Notes under the pieces: generated by a model
What the model was told of the DNA's origin: nothing
The model's input: only the letters and a program-made list of their open reading frames with translations
The model's database searches: none
Part shown: in pieces, positions 8,989 to 17,196 of the stretch
How the letters are laid out: each line of letters starts with the position of its first letter
How positions within the stretch are numbered: position 1 is the first letter of the stretch
Made by a program: the position numbers and the translations under genes
Assembly: GCF_014851675.1 (NCBI RefSeq)
Contig: NZ_JACVAE010000001.1
Coordinates: forward strand, 1,922,001 to 1,986,000
Direction of reading: 5' to 3'
DNA length: 64,000 nt
From: Rhizobium sp. ARZ01
GTDB lineage: Bacteria; Pseudomonadota; Alphaproteobacteria; Rhizobiales; Rhizobiaceae

Positions 8989-9543
8989 CTATGCCTTCAA
9001 TCGGCTTAAGAACTGCGCGAACACCATGCCGCCTTCCGGCCAGGGTCCATGACCGGACTCAGTGTTGATATGGCCCGACGCGCCCGCGTCAACGAGTAGA
9101 GATCCCCACGCATTGGCGATATCGTGCGCGTGATCGTAGCTGCCAAAGGGGTCGTTGCGGCTTGCCACCATCAATGAGGGAAACGGCAGCGGATCGCGTG
9201 GATAGGGCCCGAACGTCATCAGGTGCTTCGGGCGAACATCCGGGTTTGCGACGTCCGGCGGTGCGACCAGAAAGGCACCGGCGATCTTGTGGCCCACATG
9301 CGGCACGGCATGAACCGCCGTCGCGACACCGAGCGAATGGGCGACGATGACAACCGGCCTTTCGGCTGCCTCGACTTCCTCGATGACGCGCTGCACCCAG
9401 TCCTCCCGCACGGGCTTCGCCCATTCGGCCTGCTCGACGCGGCGCGCGGTCGATAGCTTGGCCTGCCATCGGCTCTGCCAATGGTCGGGTCCGGAGTTCG
9501 TGTAGCCCGGAATGATCAGGATATCTGCTTCGGAAGCTTTCAT
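8989..9543 (-). CDS. RBBP9/YdeN-family serine hydrolase
   Basis: A 184-residue alpha/beta hydrolase. The nucleophile Ser is in AHSLG, the Asp in SRNDPFGSY and the His in ESGHGPWPEG, giving a complete triad. The start (ADILIIPGYTNSGPDHWQSRW) is typical of the RBBP9/YdeN group of small serine hydrolases. No signal peptide, so cytoplasmic. Substrate unknown. The gene is monocistronic, with an unrelated plus-strand gene starting 154 bases away. Confidence 0.88.
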   Translation of the reverse strand: MKASEADILIIPGYTNSGPDHWQSRWQAKLSTARRVEQAEWAKPVREDWVQRVIEEVEAAERPVVIVAHSLGVATAVHAVPHVGHKIAGAFLVAPPDVANPDVRPKHLMTFGPYPRDPLPFPSLMVASRNDPFGSYDHAHDIANAWGSLLVDAGASGHINTESGHGPWPEGGMVFAQFLSRLKA

Positions 9544-9696
9544 GATGAGGCGATGTGCGTTCGCAATACCCCGAAGTCAAGGGGCAGGACAACACGACGC
9601 ATCGATGTTATGTTTTAGCGATCACTGATGGACAACCGTGCGGTGGCGAATCCACCCGCGGCGACCTGACGGTTCAACTGGCAAGGAGGACTGAGC

Positions 9697-10488
9697 ATGG
9701 CCACATTTCACGTGATGTCCGGCGCACAACACGGGACCCAGCCCGAGGTCCGCAAGATCAGTATTGGCGAAGTCTGGGATGCCTTCTGGTTGGGCTTTGA
9801 TGACTTTCGCGAACAGCCTTCGCATTACGTATTTCTGTGCCTGATATTTCCCATATCCGGCGTCGCCCTCATCACCTGGAGTTCCGGTGCCAACCTTCTG
9901 CCTATTATCTTTCCGTTGATGGCCGGATTTGCGCTGCTTGGCCCGGTCCTGGCCCTCGGACTTTATGAAGTCAGCCGCCGGCGTGAGGCCGGTCTCGACA
10001 CCTCATGGCAACACGCGCTGGATGTGCGAGATTCCCCGGCGCTTCCCGCCATCCTGGCAGTCGGCGCCTTTCTGCTCGCGCTGTTCATCACGTGGATTCT
10101 CGTTGCGCAATATCTCTATGTAAGCCTCTTCGGCCCCGAGCCTCCAAGCTCGCTTTCGGCTTTCCTGTCGCAAATCTTCGGCACCTCCGCCGGATGGACG
10201 CTGATCGTCGTCGGCAATCTGATCGGATTCTGTTTTGCAGCAATCGTGCTGGCGACGACTGTCGTGGCCTTCCCCCTGCTGCTCGATCGCGACGTCGGAG
10301 CGGTTTCGGCCCTGGAAACCTCGTTCCGCGCGACCATGACAAATCCCGTTCCAGTCGCTTTCTGGGGACTGATCGTAGCCATTTGCCTGATGATCGGCAC
10401 GATCCCGATCTTTGCCGGTCTCGCCGTCATCATGCCGATCCTCGGTCATGCAACCTGGCACCTGTATCGCAAGTTGGTGGCGCGGTAG
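9697..10488 (+). CDS. DUF2189 integral membrane protein
   Basis: A 263-residue inner-membrane protein with about six hydrophobic segments (near residues 45-65, 70-92, 115-140, 165-195, 220-240, 243-255). The N-terminal VRKISIGEVWDAFWLGFDDF is characteristic of DUF2189, a family of unknown role often found near cytochrome oxidase genes; here no such neighbour exists. ATG 9697 has an excellent ribosome site, AAGGAGG, seven to eight bases upstream. A hairpin terminator follows directly. Confidence 0.85.
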   Translation: MATFHVMSGAQHGTQPEVRKISIGEVWDAFWLGFDDFREQPSHYVFLCLIFPISGVALITWSSGANLLPIIFPLMAGFALLGPVLALGLYEVSRRREAGLDTSWQHALDVRDSPALPAILAVGAFLLALFITWILVAQYLYVSLFGPEPPSSLSAFLSQIFGTSAGWTLIVVGNLIGFCFAAIVLATTVVAFPLLLDRDVGAVSALETSFRATMTNPVPVAFWGLIVAICLMIGTIPIFAGLAVIMPILGHATWHLYRKLVAR

Positions 10489-10543
10489 TCGCGGCGCAAG
10501 CTTCTGGCTCACGGGTTCCCGTGCTTGTTCAAAACCTGCGGAA

Positions 10544-10576
10544 TGGACGATGAAGCTTCTGCTCATCGTCCATTTT
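10544..10576 (+). terminator. Intrinsic terminator after the DUF2189 gene
   Basis: A perfect 10-bp stem (tggacgatga / tcatcgtcca) with a 9-base loop is followed by TTTT. It sits between two convergent genes and probably serves the plus-strand one. Confidence 0.7.
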
Positions 10577-10585
10577 CATGGCAAC

Positions 10586-10690
10586 TCAGGCTTTGCCTTC
10601 CCCTCCATAGAGGCTTGCAAGCACAAGCACGACGATTGCACTCAGGATCGCCACATCGAACCAGGCGAAATGATAGAAAAACGTTGCCAT
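10586..10690 (-). CDS. 34-residue single-pass membrane protein
   Basis: A very short gene beginning at ATG 10690 with a strong GGGAGG site eight to nine bases upstream. The product is essentially one hydrophobic helix (FDVAILSAIVVLVLASLYGG) ending in a short charged tail. The good ribosome site and the clean membrane segment argue for a real small protein. No homologue is recognised; it could be a small membrane regulator or accessory subunit. It converges on the DUF2189 gene and is separated from the next minus-strand gene by about 110 bases. Confidence 0.6.
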   Translation of the reverse strand: MATFFYHFAWFDVAILSAIVVLVLASLYGGEGKA

Positions 10691-10800
10691 CACACTATCC
10701 TCCCCGATCGTGAAACGACATTGGAAGGAGTGTGATCCTTTCGCGCGATGATTGCAACGGCCAGATTTCCTGGGTGAACTGCCCTGAACTCTCCCTGGGG

Positions 10801-11166
10801 TCAGACCGCCACGGGTCCGACCGACCTGACGGAGCCATTGCTGTCGACGACGCAAACGAATTTGCGCCCGGCTGCATCCAGATCAACGCTGTAAGACGTG
10901 GCGTCGAGCTGACGAGAACTTGTCGGGAGGATCTTGCTGCCCTCGACACCGCTCGTCCCTGCTGCGGCGCTGGCGCAGATAAGCTGCAGGTCGGCAGGTG
11001 CCGTCCCGAGGCTCGTTCGCGCCATGTCCTGCGGCTCCGGTGCGGAAGATTGGCATCCGGCAACGGCAACAGTGCCCATCGCCAAAATCAGTACCCTGCC
11101 AAGCACATTCCCCAAATGCACTGTCGACAAATCTCCACCCTCCGGATCTGTTTGAAATATCTCCAT
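10801..11166 (-). CDS. Putative lipoprotein, unknown function
   Basis: A protein of at most 121 residues with a lipobox VAVAGC preceded by a hydrophobic run, so it is likely lipidated and envelope-anchored. From ATG 11166 the cysteine is residue 38, long for a lipoprotein signal. An in-frame TTG at 11130 with GGAGG eight bases upstream gives a more usual signal of about 26 residues and may be the true start. The mature part is short and contains two further cysteines (LICAS and KFVCVV) that could form a disulphide. It lies 13 bases downstream of an L,D-transpeptidase gene on the same strand, suggesting a cell-envelope operon. Confidence 0.7.
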   Translation of the reverse strand: MEIFQTDPEGGDLSTVHLGNVLGRVLILAMGTVAVAGCQSSAPEPQDMARTSLGTAPADLQLICASAAAGTSGVEGSKILPTSSRQLDATSYSVDLDAAGRKFVCVVDSNGSVRSVGPVAV

Positions 11167-11179
11167 TCTCTTGAAGTCC

Positions 11180-11872
11180 TCAGACGCCCTTGTAGAGGGC
11201 CGCCCCCTGCATCAGCACGATCACCTTCGCGCCAACCTGCACCCGTCCGTACAGGTCGATGATGTCCTCGTTGTTCAAACGGATGCAGCCGGAGGAAACG
11301 TCCAGCCCGATCGTCCACGGCTCGATTGTCCCGTGAATGCGGTAGATAGTGTCGCTGTTGCCTTCGTAAAGGTAGAGCGCTCTCGGACCGAGGGGGTTGT
11401 CGGGCCGACCGCCCGGCATCCCGGCTGCCCATTTCGCTGCATTCGGATCACGTGCCACCATCTCCGGCGGCGGTGTCCATGTCGGATTCTCGGCCATTCG
11501 CCCGACACGCACGATACCGGCCCAGCCAAACCCTTCGCGTCCCACCCCGATGCCATAGCGGATTGCCTGCCCGCCGGGCTGGACGAGATAGAGGAAGTGC
11601 TGGTTGCCGTCGATGATGATCGTGCCTGGCACCTCGGCCGTTCTGAACGGTACGACCTGACGGCGGAATGCCTCCGGCACCTGCTTGTTGCGCGCATAGA
11701 GCTGCCTGGCCTTCTTCTTGTCGTAGTCGACCCATTTGCCGGTCCTGGCGTCGTAGATCTGTGTTTGGGCCAATGCCACCAGCGGACCGAGACAGACGGC
11801 AACCGCTGCCATCGCGAGACTGACGCGGCGCGTCTGCGCAGCAAGATTTTTGCGGGAGCCTCGCAACCTCAT
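11180..11872 (-). CDS. L,D-transpeptidase (YkuD domain), periplasmic
   Basis: A 230-residue enzyme expected to make 3-3 cross-links or attach proteins to peptidoglycan in the periplasm. Residues 1-36 form a long basic N-region plus a hydrophobic signal segment ending LVALAQ. The YkuD domain spans about residues 80-225 with His180 (RIHGTIEPWTIG) and the nucleophile Cys196 in SSGCIRLN. ATG 11872 overlaps the upstream stop as ATGA, so it is translationally coupled to a substrate-binding protein gene. It is one of three L,D-transpeptidase-type genes in the window and resembles the one at 56396 in its domain core. Confidence 0.9.
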   Translation of the reverse strand: MRLRGSRKNLAAQTRRVSLAMAAVAVCLGPLVALAQTQIYDARTGKWVDYDKKKARQLYARNKQVPEAFRRQVVPFRTAEVPGTIIIDGNQHFLYLVQPGGQAIRYGIGVGREGFGWAGIVRVGRMAENPTWTPPPEMVARDPNAAKWAAGMPGGRPDNPLGPRALYLYEGNSDTIYRIHGTIEPWTIGLDVSSGCIRLNNEDIIDLYGRVQVGAKVIVLMQGAALYKGV

Positions 11873-12822
11873 GGCTTTGCCCACCCGTCGACGCGGGCGG
11901 CATTCTGCTCGACCCATTTTTGCGCGTAAACGAGCGGTTCCTGTCGCTCGACCCCGAGCGCATAACTCATCTGCGTCACCTCCTCGGGTGACAGGTCGAC
12001 CTTGTCCAGGAAATGTGCAACCTCGGGCCGCTCCTTTGCGAAAGCCGTCCTGTAGGCGATCTGAAAATGGGCCGTATCCCACGCGGTCGCCGCGCTCGAC
12101 TTCTCGATCCAAAGCGGATCCTGCGCGGACACCAGTTGCCACTTCGCCGGATCGTGCGGCGGCTCCTCGATCCTAATCAGTTCGTGCAGCCCGAAAACGT
12201 GATGGGGCGCATAGCAGTAAAAGACCATCGGCTGGCCGGTCGCAACGGCAGCATCGACTGCAGCCATCGCGACGTCCTCCTCCGCTTCGACCAGTGCCAG
12301 GGTCGATGCATAGCCATAGCTGTGCGCCCTCACCCGCTCGATGCCCGTCGAAAGCCAGCTCGGCGCACCAATCCACATCTCGCCGCGCCCGTCTCCGTCG
12401 GTATCGAGCACTTTGGTTTTTTCGGGGTCACTGAGGTCGGCCACCGTCTTCATCGTCTTGGCCGCCTCGGACGTCGCGCACAGTCCCTGCCAGGCAGAGA
12501 CGCTCTTGCCCGCAAGCGCCATCACGCCTTTTTCATCAACGTATTTCTTCACCAGAGCGTCGAAATTCGGACGCCACACTTCCGGCTGGACATCGACGAC
12601 TCCGGTCTCGAGCCCGGCGAAGGATGTCATCGTGCCCATCGGCTGCACATCGGCCTGAAGGCCAAAGGCCTTCTCGATACCCACTTTCAGGATGTTGGCG
12701 GTCGCCTGTCCCGACGGCCAGTTCGGTGCCGATATCACGAGGTCCGCAGCTTGCGACGGAAAAGCCGCAAACAACGTGGCGGCAAAAGTGAGATTCAGGA
12801 TACTTGATGCACTTCGCTTCAC
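11869..12822 (-). CDS. Glycine betaine/choline-type ABC substrate-binding protein
   Basis: A 317-residue periplasmic binding protein of the ProX/OpuAC family. A signal peptide ends at FPSQAA. The fold begins DLVISAPNWPSGQATANIL, and aromatic residues that build the quaternary-amine cage are plausible in SAPNWPSG, PEVWRPN and GAPSWLSTG. No ABC permease or ATPase gene is adjacent, so it is an orphan binding protein here. Translation probably starts at GTG 12822 with GGGAG six bases upstream. Its stop overlaps the L,D-transpeptidase start by four bases, an unusual pairing that may point to osmotic or cell-wall stress. Confidence 0.85.
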   Translation of the reverse strand: MKRSASSILNLTFAATLFAAFPSQAADLVISAPNWPSGQATANILKVGIEKAFGLQADVQPMGTMTSFAGLETGVVDVQPEVWRPNFDALVKKYVDEKGVMALAGKSVSAWQGLCATSEAAKTMKTVADLSDPEKTKVLDTDGDGRGEMWIGAPSWLSTGIERVRAHSYGYASTLALVEAEEDVAMAAVDAAVATGQPMVFYCYAPHHVFGLHELIRIEEPPHDPAKWQLVSAQDPLWIEKSSAATAWDTAHFQIAYRTAFAKERPEVAHFLDKVDLSPEEVTQMSYALGVERQEPLVYAQKWVEQNAARVDGWAKP

Positions 12823-13033
12823 AGTGGACTCCCAGGATTTCCAGAAAGAACTGCTTGCATGCGAATGGCTGGCCGCATCTGTGGCGGCGAATCATCAGCT
12901 GGCGTGCACAAACGCGGCTTTCGAGCCGATGAAATTGCGGCGAGGATGCACCAGCATTATTGCATCCGTCAACTTGCCGTTGCCGCTTTTGCACGGATGT
13001 CCACGGCATCGAGGTATTGCGGCACCGAGGGAA

Positions 13034-13060
13034 GCAAAAAAGCCGGGTCGTATCCCGGCT
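13034..13060 (-). terminator. Intrinsic terminator of ilvC
   Basis: On the minus strand an 8-bp perfect stem (AAGCCGGG / CCCGGCTT) with a 6-base loop runs into a T-run, about 100 bases past the ilvC stop. The remaining part of the 336-base gap 12823-13158 shows no supported gene. Confidence 0.75.
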
Positions 13061-13158
13061 TCTTCGCGACCTGACAATTTACAAGACGCTATCGTGATCG
13101 ACCGCATTAGCCTCGCCCTGCAACGGTCGCAGCGCGAGATGGCCGAGAGCGGCGCCCC

Positions 13159-14223
<1,065 letters not shown>

Positions 14224-14910
14224 CTATGCGTCCGCCATTGCCTGCACGCCGTAGAGAGCAAGGAAGGACGTCACCGCCCGTTCCGCCCGCCCGGCGAATT
14301 CCTTTTTCATTGCCTTCGGATCCTCGCCGAGCAGCATCCGCAGATGCCGGTCGGTGACAACAAGCCCGTAGAGCGTGCCGTAGGCTTCGTCGGTATCGTC
14401 AAAGGCCAACAGCCCCGCCTTGCGCCCAGCCTCCAACAGCATGGCCGCGCGTCGGCCGATCTGCCGCCGGCCGCGTTCCTCGAGGAGCCGGCCGAGAGTC
14501 GGCGCGACACGGCTGGAGCCGCCCCGGCTTGCCTTGCCCACCGTCTGGCCGATTGCCAGTCGGTTCAGCGCCAGCGACACGTCACCGGAAAGGACGTCGA
14601 GCAGGTCATGCGCGAATGCCGCGAGATGTCGATGCAGACCTTCGGCCGTGAGTGCTTCGGCACCGACCTCGACAGTGCGAACCTTGCCAGCCTGATACGA
14701 GATCATCGCTGAAAGCAGCCCGTCGCGATCGCCGAACCACTTGTAGAGGCTTTCCTTGGAGCAGTTCGCGGCGCGCGCGACACCGGCCGTGGTCACGGCC
14801 TTTTCGCCGCCTTCGACGAGCAGGTTGAGCGCGCTTTCAAGCACGGCATTCTGGCGACCGGTCAGACCGACCAATTCCCCTGCTCCTGCGCTTTTCGCTG
14901 CGTTCTGCAC
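14224..14910 (-). CDS. TetR/AcrR-family transcriptional regulator
   Basis: A 228-residue repressor-type protein. The N-terminal helix-turn-helix is at about residues 25-60 (AVTTAGVARAANCSKESLYKWFGDR in part), followed by an all-helical ligand-binding domain. Start is placed at GTG 14910, which has GGAG seven bases upstream. A 16-bp perfect palindrome lies 15-30 bases upstream of the start, just downstream of a promoter, so autorepression is likely. It follows ilvC by 46 bases in the opposite transcriptional order (upstream of ilvC on the same strand) and could also affect ilvC. The ligand is unknown. Confidence 0.88.
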   Translation of the reverse strand: MQNAAKSAGAGELVGLTGRQNAVLESALNLLVEGGEKAVTTAGVARAANCSKESLYKWFGDRDGLLSAMISYQAGKVRTVEVGAEALTAEGLHRHLAAFAHDLLDVLSGDVSLALNRLAIGQTVGKASRGGSSRVAPTLGRLLEERGRRQIGRRAAMLLEAGRKAGLLAFDDTDEAYGTLYGLVVTDRHLRMLLGEDPKAMKKEFAGRAERAVTSFLALYGVQAMADA

Positions 14911-14924
14911 GTTGCAACTCCATG

Positions 14925-14940
14925 CGTACCGTACGGTACG
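14925..14940 (-). promoter_or_regulatory. Palindromic operator of the TetR gene
   Basis: CGTACCGTACGGTACG is a perfect 16-bp palindrome, with a further overlapping ACCG half-repeat to its right. It sits between the predicted -10 box and the GTG start of the TetR gene, where a bound dimer would block transcription. Confidence 0.65.
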
Positions 14941-14950
14941 GTTCGGCACC

Positions 14951-14979
14951 TTTGTAATTACCTTGGCGGATGCGGTCAA
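14951..14979 (-). promoter_or_regulatory. Probable promoter of the TetR gene
   Basis: TTGACC (14979-14974) and TACAAA (14956-14951) are spaced by 17 bases on the minus strand. The palindromic operator begins about 11 bases downstream, covering the expected transcription start. Confidence 0.5.
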
Positions 14980-15143
14980 CAGCAAATATTGCGCGCCTTA
15001 CCTCTGCACCGCATGGCTCGCGCCATGCACAACCAACCGGGCGCTTGCGCATTCCCATCAACCAGCAATTTCGAGCCGTTGTAAGCCGATAGTACCCCTC
15101 GGGGCGCTGGTAGGCACGACTGTCAGTTTCCAGGGAGGATCGA

Positions 15144-15264
15144 ATGACGGCCAAGAAAATCCAGATGATCACCCGGCCACTTTGCTGAAGACTACGAAAC
15201 CATGGTTCCGTTCCAGACGCTGTTGACCTGCGGTCATACCGTGCATGTAGTCTGCCCCGGCAAG
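15144..15264 (+). pseudogene. Frameshifted, truncated DJ-1/PfpI-family gene remnant
   Basis: A strong ribosome site (GGGAGG, five bases before ATG 15144) leads into a frame that stops after 14 codons. Removing one C from the CCC run at 15171-15174 restores a frame reading MTAKKIQMITGHFAEDYE, then MVPFQTLLTCGHTVHVVCPGK. This is the typical N-terminal 40 residues of DJ-1/PfpI cysteine-protease-like proteins, including the EDYE and VHAVCPGK segments. After CPGK the similarity stops, and the frame ends at TGA 15309. The nucleophile-elbow half (AVCHG) is absent. The remnant therefore carries a frameshift and a large 3' deletion. Confidence 0.7.
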
Positions 15265-15551
15265 CTGAGCCTCCGATCTCGGCCAGCCGATTCGCGCAAA
15301 ATCAGCTGATAAAGCGCAAACCACAAGGCTTGAATCAATACATATACAGTTTGCCTCAACCGTTTGAACTGAAACAAAATTTCTTCAGATCGACCGTAGG
15401 CTTCAGGTTTGCGCATCATTTTTCTCTTCCCAAGTCATTTCATCTCGATAGAATTGGTGAGGTCACTTGCCGCGCGGTTGTGACCTTGAGATGCAGCGCG
15501 GCGCACTGCTGCAGGAGTAAGCAGCCACCCCCGACGCCAAGGAGACAGAAA

Positions 15552-15935
15552 ATGATGAATTTCCTGCCTGACCTTCACGAAGGACACGCTCCCATCACCC
15601 TGCAACACCTGTTTCGCGATGCGATCGAGGCCTTCGACGACTGGAAAGTCGGCGAGGCTGAACCGTCGGTGATGCATGACGGCACTCTGGTGCCGATTAG
15701 CATCGTCTTTGATGCCTTGCGCGAGTGCACCGATATCGTGCCCAAGACTGTCATGGAAATGGTGGCCCTGCGGCTGACCAAGCCCTGGGATGGCGATGGC
15801 CCGCTGGACGCCATGACCTTTTCCACCGCCGCCCGGGTCATGGGCATCCTGATCCGCAAACGTCGCCTTCAAGAGGGCGTGAACGAGGCGCTCTTCGTCG
15901 CAAGCGCACCTCGCGTCTCGCCGCAGCTTCATTGA
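15552..15935 (+). CDS. Conserved-looking hypothetical protein
   Basis: A 127-residue protein from ATG 15552, with AAGGAG eight bases upstream. It is soluble, mixed alpha, acidic at the N-terminus, with no signal peptide or recognised motif. A central helix pair (IVFDALRECTDIVPKTVMEM) precedes a basic segment (GILIRKRRLQEG). Codon usage and ribosome site support a real gene. The gap before it (14980-15551) holds only the PfpI remnant. Function unknown. Confidence 0.65.
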   Translation: MMNFLPDLHEGHAPITLQHLFRDAIEAFDDWKVGEAEPSVMHDGTLVPISIVFDALRECTDIVPKTVMEMVALRLTKPWDGDGPLDAMTFSTAARVMGILIRKRRLQEGVNEALFVASAPRVSPQLH

Positions 15936-16047
15936 CATCCGTCGACACTTCACATTGATTGTCGCCGCGCCTAGGTCAGGCGCGGCGATTTGCATCCCGC
16001 CGAAACCTGCGGAAGTCCCTATATCGAAAACACATTTCGCCGTTCCC

Positions 16048-16076
16048 TTGACGTTTTGCCGCGAAGCATTTATATG
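16048..16076 (+). promoter_or_regulatory. Probable promoter of cspA-like gene with long leader
   Basis: TTGACG (16048-16053) and TATATG (16071-16076) are spaced by 17 bases. Transcription from here would give a leader of about 140 nucleotides before the cold-shock gene at 16226, the layout seen for cspA genes controlled by leader folding. Confidence 0.55.
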
Positions 16077-16225
16077 GCACGCATCGAGATTTGAACGACG
16101 ACTTTTGCTATTGCGCCCTTGTGGTGCAGATTGACGAACTTCCCTTCAAATTCGACTAAGCAGGATTTTCGGCTAAGGAGCCGGGGATCCGTGAATGATT
16201 TGCCGGAGAAGAAAAGGTTTTCGTT

Positions 16226-16435
16226 ATGGCAACTGGTACTGTAAAATGGTTCAACACCACCAAGGGTTATGGCTTCATCGCTCCCGATAGCGGCGAGCCG
16301 GATGTATTCGTACACATCTCTGCCGTTCAGCGCGCGGGCCTCGCAGGCCTGAACGATGGCCAGAAGGTAAGCTACGAACTCGTCCGCGACCGCAAGTCGG
16401 GCAAGATGTCGGCTGACCAGTTGGAAGCAGCCTAA
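16226..16435 (+). CDS. Cold-shock domain protein (CspA family)
   Basis: A 69-residue single cold-shock domain. RNA/ssDNA-binding motifs RNP1 (KGYGFIAP) and RNP2 (VFVHIS) and the leading TGTVKWFN strand are intact, so it should act as an RNA chaperone. The gene stands alone with a long untranslated leader and a strong terminator, and may be cold- or growth-phase-controlled through the leader. Which of the several rhizobial csp paralogues it is cannot be told. Confidence 0.97.
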   Translation: MATGTVKWFNTTKGYGFIAPDSGEPDVFVHISAVQRAGLAGLNDGQKVSYELVRDRKSGKMSADQLEAA

Positions 16436-16498
16436 TCACCCCCTCGGGTGAATTCCGCCGCCGACCACGGATGTACTGGCCGCGGCAGGAATGAAGGG

Positions 16499-16524
16499 AA
16501 GGCCGGATTTTTCCGGCCTTTTTT
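16499..16524 (+). terminator. Intrinsic terminator of the cold-shock gene
   Basis: An 8-9-bp stem (aaggccgga / tccggcctt) with a small T loop is followed by a run of T, 65 bases after the stop codon. Confidence 0.85.
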
Positions 16525-16555
16525 GTTGCCTGCAATCCGTTCGCCGCACAGCACA

Positions 16556-17023
16556 CTACCTCGCATAGGCGACCGGAACCTCGTTTCCGCTTTTCAGCAC
16601 CTCCATCGAAATCGAGGCTGACACGTCGAACAGTTCGACTTTGCGGACGATCTCCTTGTAGATGACGTCGTAGTGCTCGACCCGAGGCAGAACGATCTTC
16701 AGGATGTAGTCGTAGTTGCCGGTCAGACGGTGCGCCTCGACGATCTCGGCAATGCCGCTTATGGCTTTGCGGAAAAGCTCGATCCACTCATCGGAGTGGT
16801 GTGCCGTCTTGATGAGGGCAAAGACCGTCGTCGGCACGCCCATCTTCTCGCGATCGAGTACCGCCACCTTCCTGGCGATATAGCCATTCTCTTCAAGCCG
16901 CTGAATGCGGCGCGCGCAGGCCGATAGCGACAGGTTCACACGCTCGGCCAGCTCCGCCACTGATACACCCGCGTCCGCCTGCAGCATTGCCAGAAGCTTG
17001 GTGTCACGCTCATCCAGATTCAT
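16556..17023 (-). CDS. Lrp/AsnC-family transcriptional regulator
   Basis: A 155-residue regulator starting at ATG 17023. The N-terminal helix-turn-helix (about residues 1-55; LAERVNLSLSACARRIQRLE) is followed by the RAM/AsnC ligand-binding domain (about 65-145; LTGNYDYILKIVLP). Family members sense amino acids and often control a divergent neighbour. Here the divergent gene encodes an Asp/Glu racemase-like enzyme 173 bases away, so that gene is a likely target. Start choice: the in-frame ATG at 17071 would add 16 atypical residues. Confidence 0.93.
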   Translation of the reverse strand: MNLDERDTKLLAMLQADAGVSVAELAERVNLSLSACARRIQRLEENGYIARKVAVLDREKMGVPTTVFALIKTAHHSDEWIELFRKAISGIAEIVEAHRLTGNYDYILKIVLPRVEHYDVIYKEIVRKVELFDVSASISMEVLKSGNEVPVAYAR

Positions 17024-17082
17024 GCACTCATTTCCCGCACAAGATGATTGATGCGCGAATAATTCCTGCAAAACTCAAATCA

Positions 17083-17098
17083 CGCAACACATATTGCG
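17083..17098. promoter_or_regulatory. Inverted repeat, possible Lrp-type site
   Basis: CGCAACACATATTGCG has 5-bp arms (CGCAA / TTGCG) around an AT-rich centre, in the intergenic region between the divergent Lrp-family and racemase genes. Arrangement fits an Lrp/AsnC operator; the assignment is inferred. Confidence 0.4.
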
Positions 17099-17196
17099 CA
17101 CTCGCCCCACGACCGAAGTCGCACATTGCAAACAAATGGCGTCGCGCCAGATGCATACTGCCGTCACCCAACCCCTGGCAGTGAAAGGCAGTACAC

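Noticed and set aside
14837..15172. Minus-strand 111-codon frame before the TetR gene
   Set aside because: Overlaps the TetR promoter and operator and the PfpI remnant on the other strand; no start signals.
15435..15995. Minus-strand frame of 186 codons opposite the hypothetical gene at 15552
   Set aside because: The plus-strand frame has AAGGAG at the right distance; the minus frame has no ribosome site and an unlikely composition.
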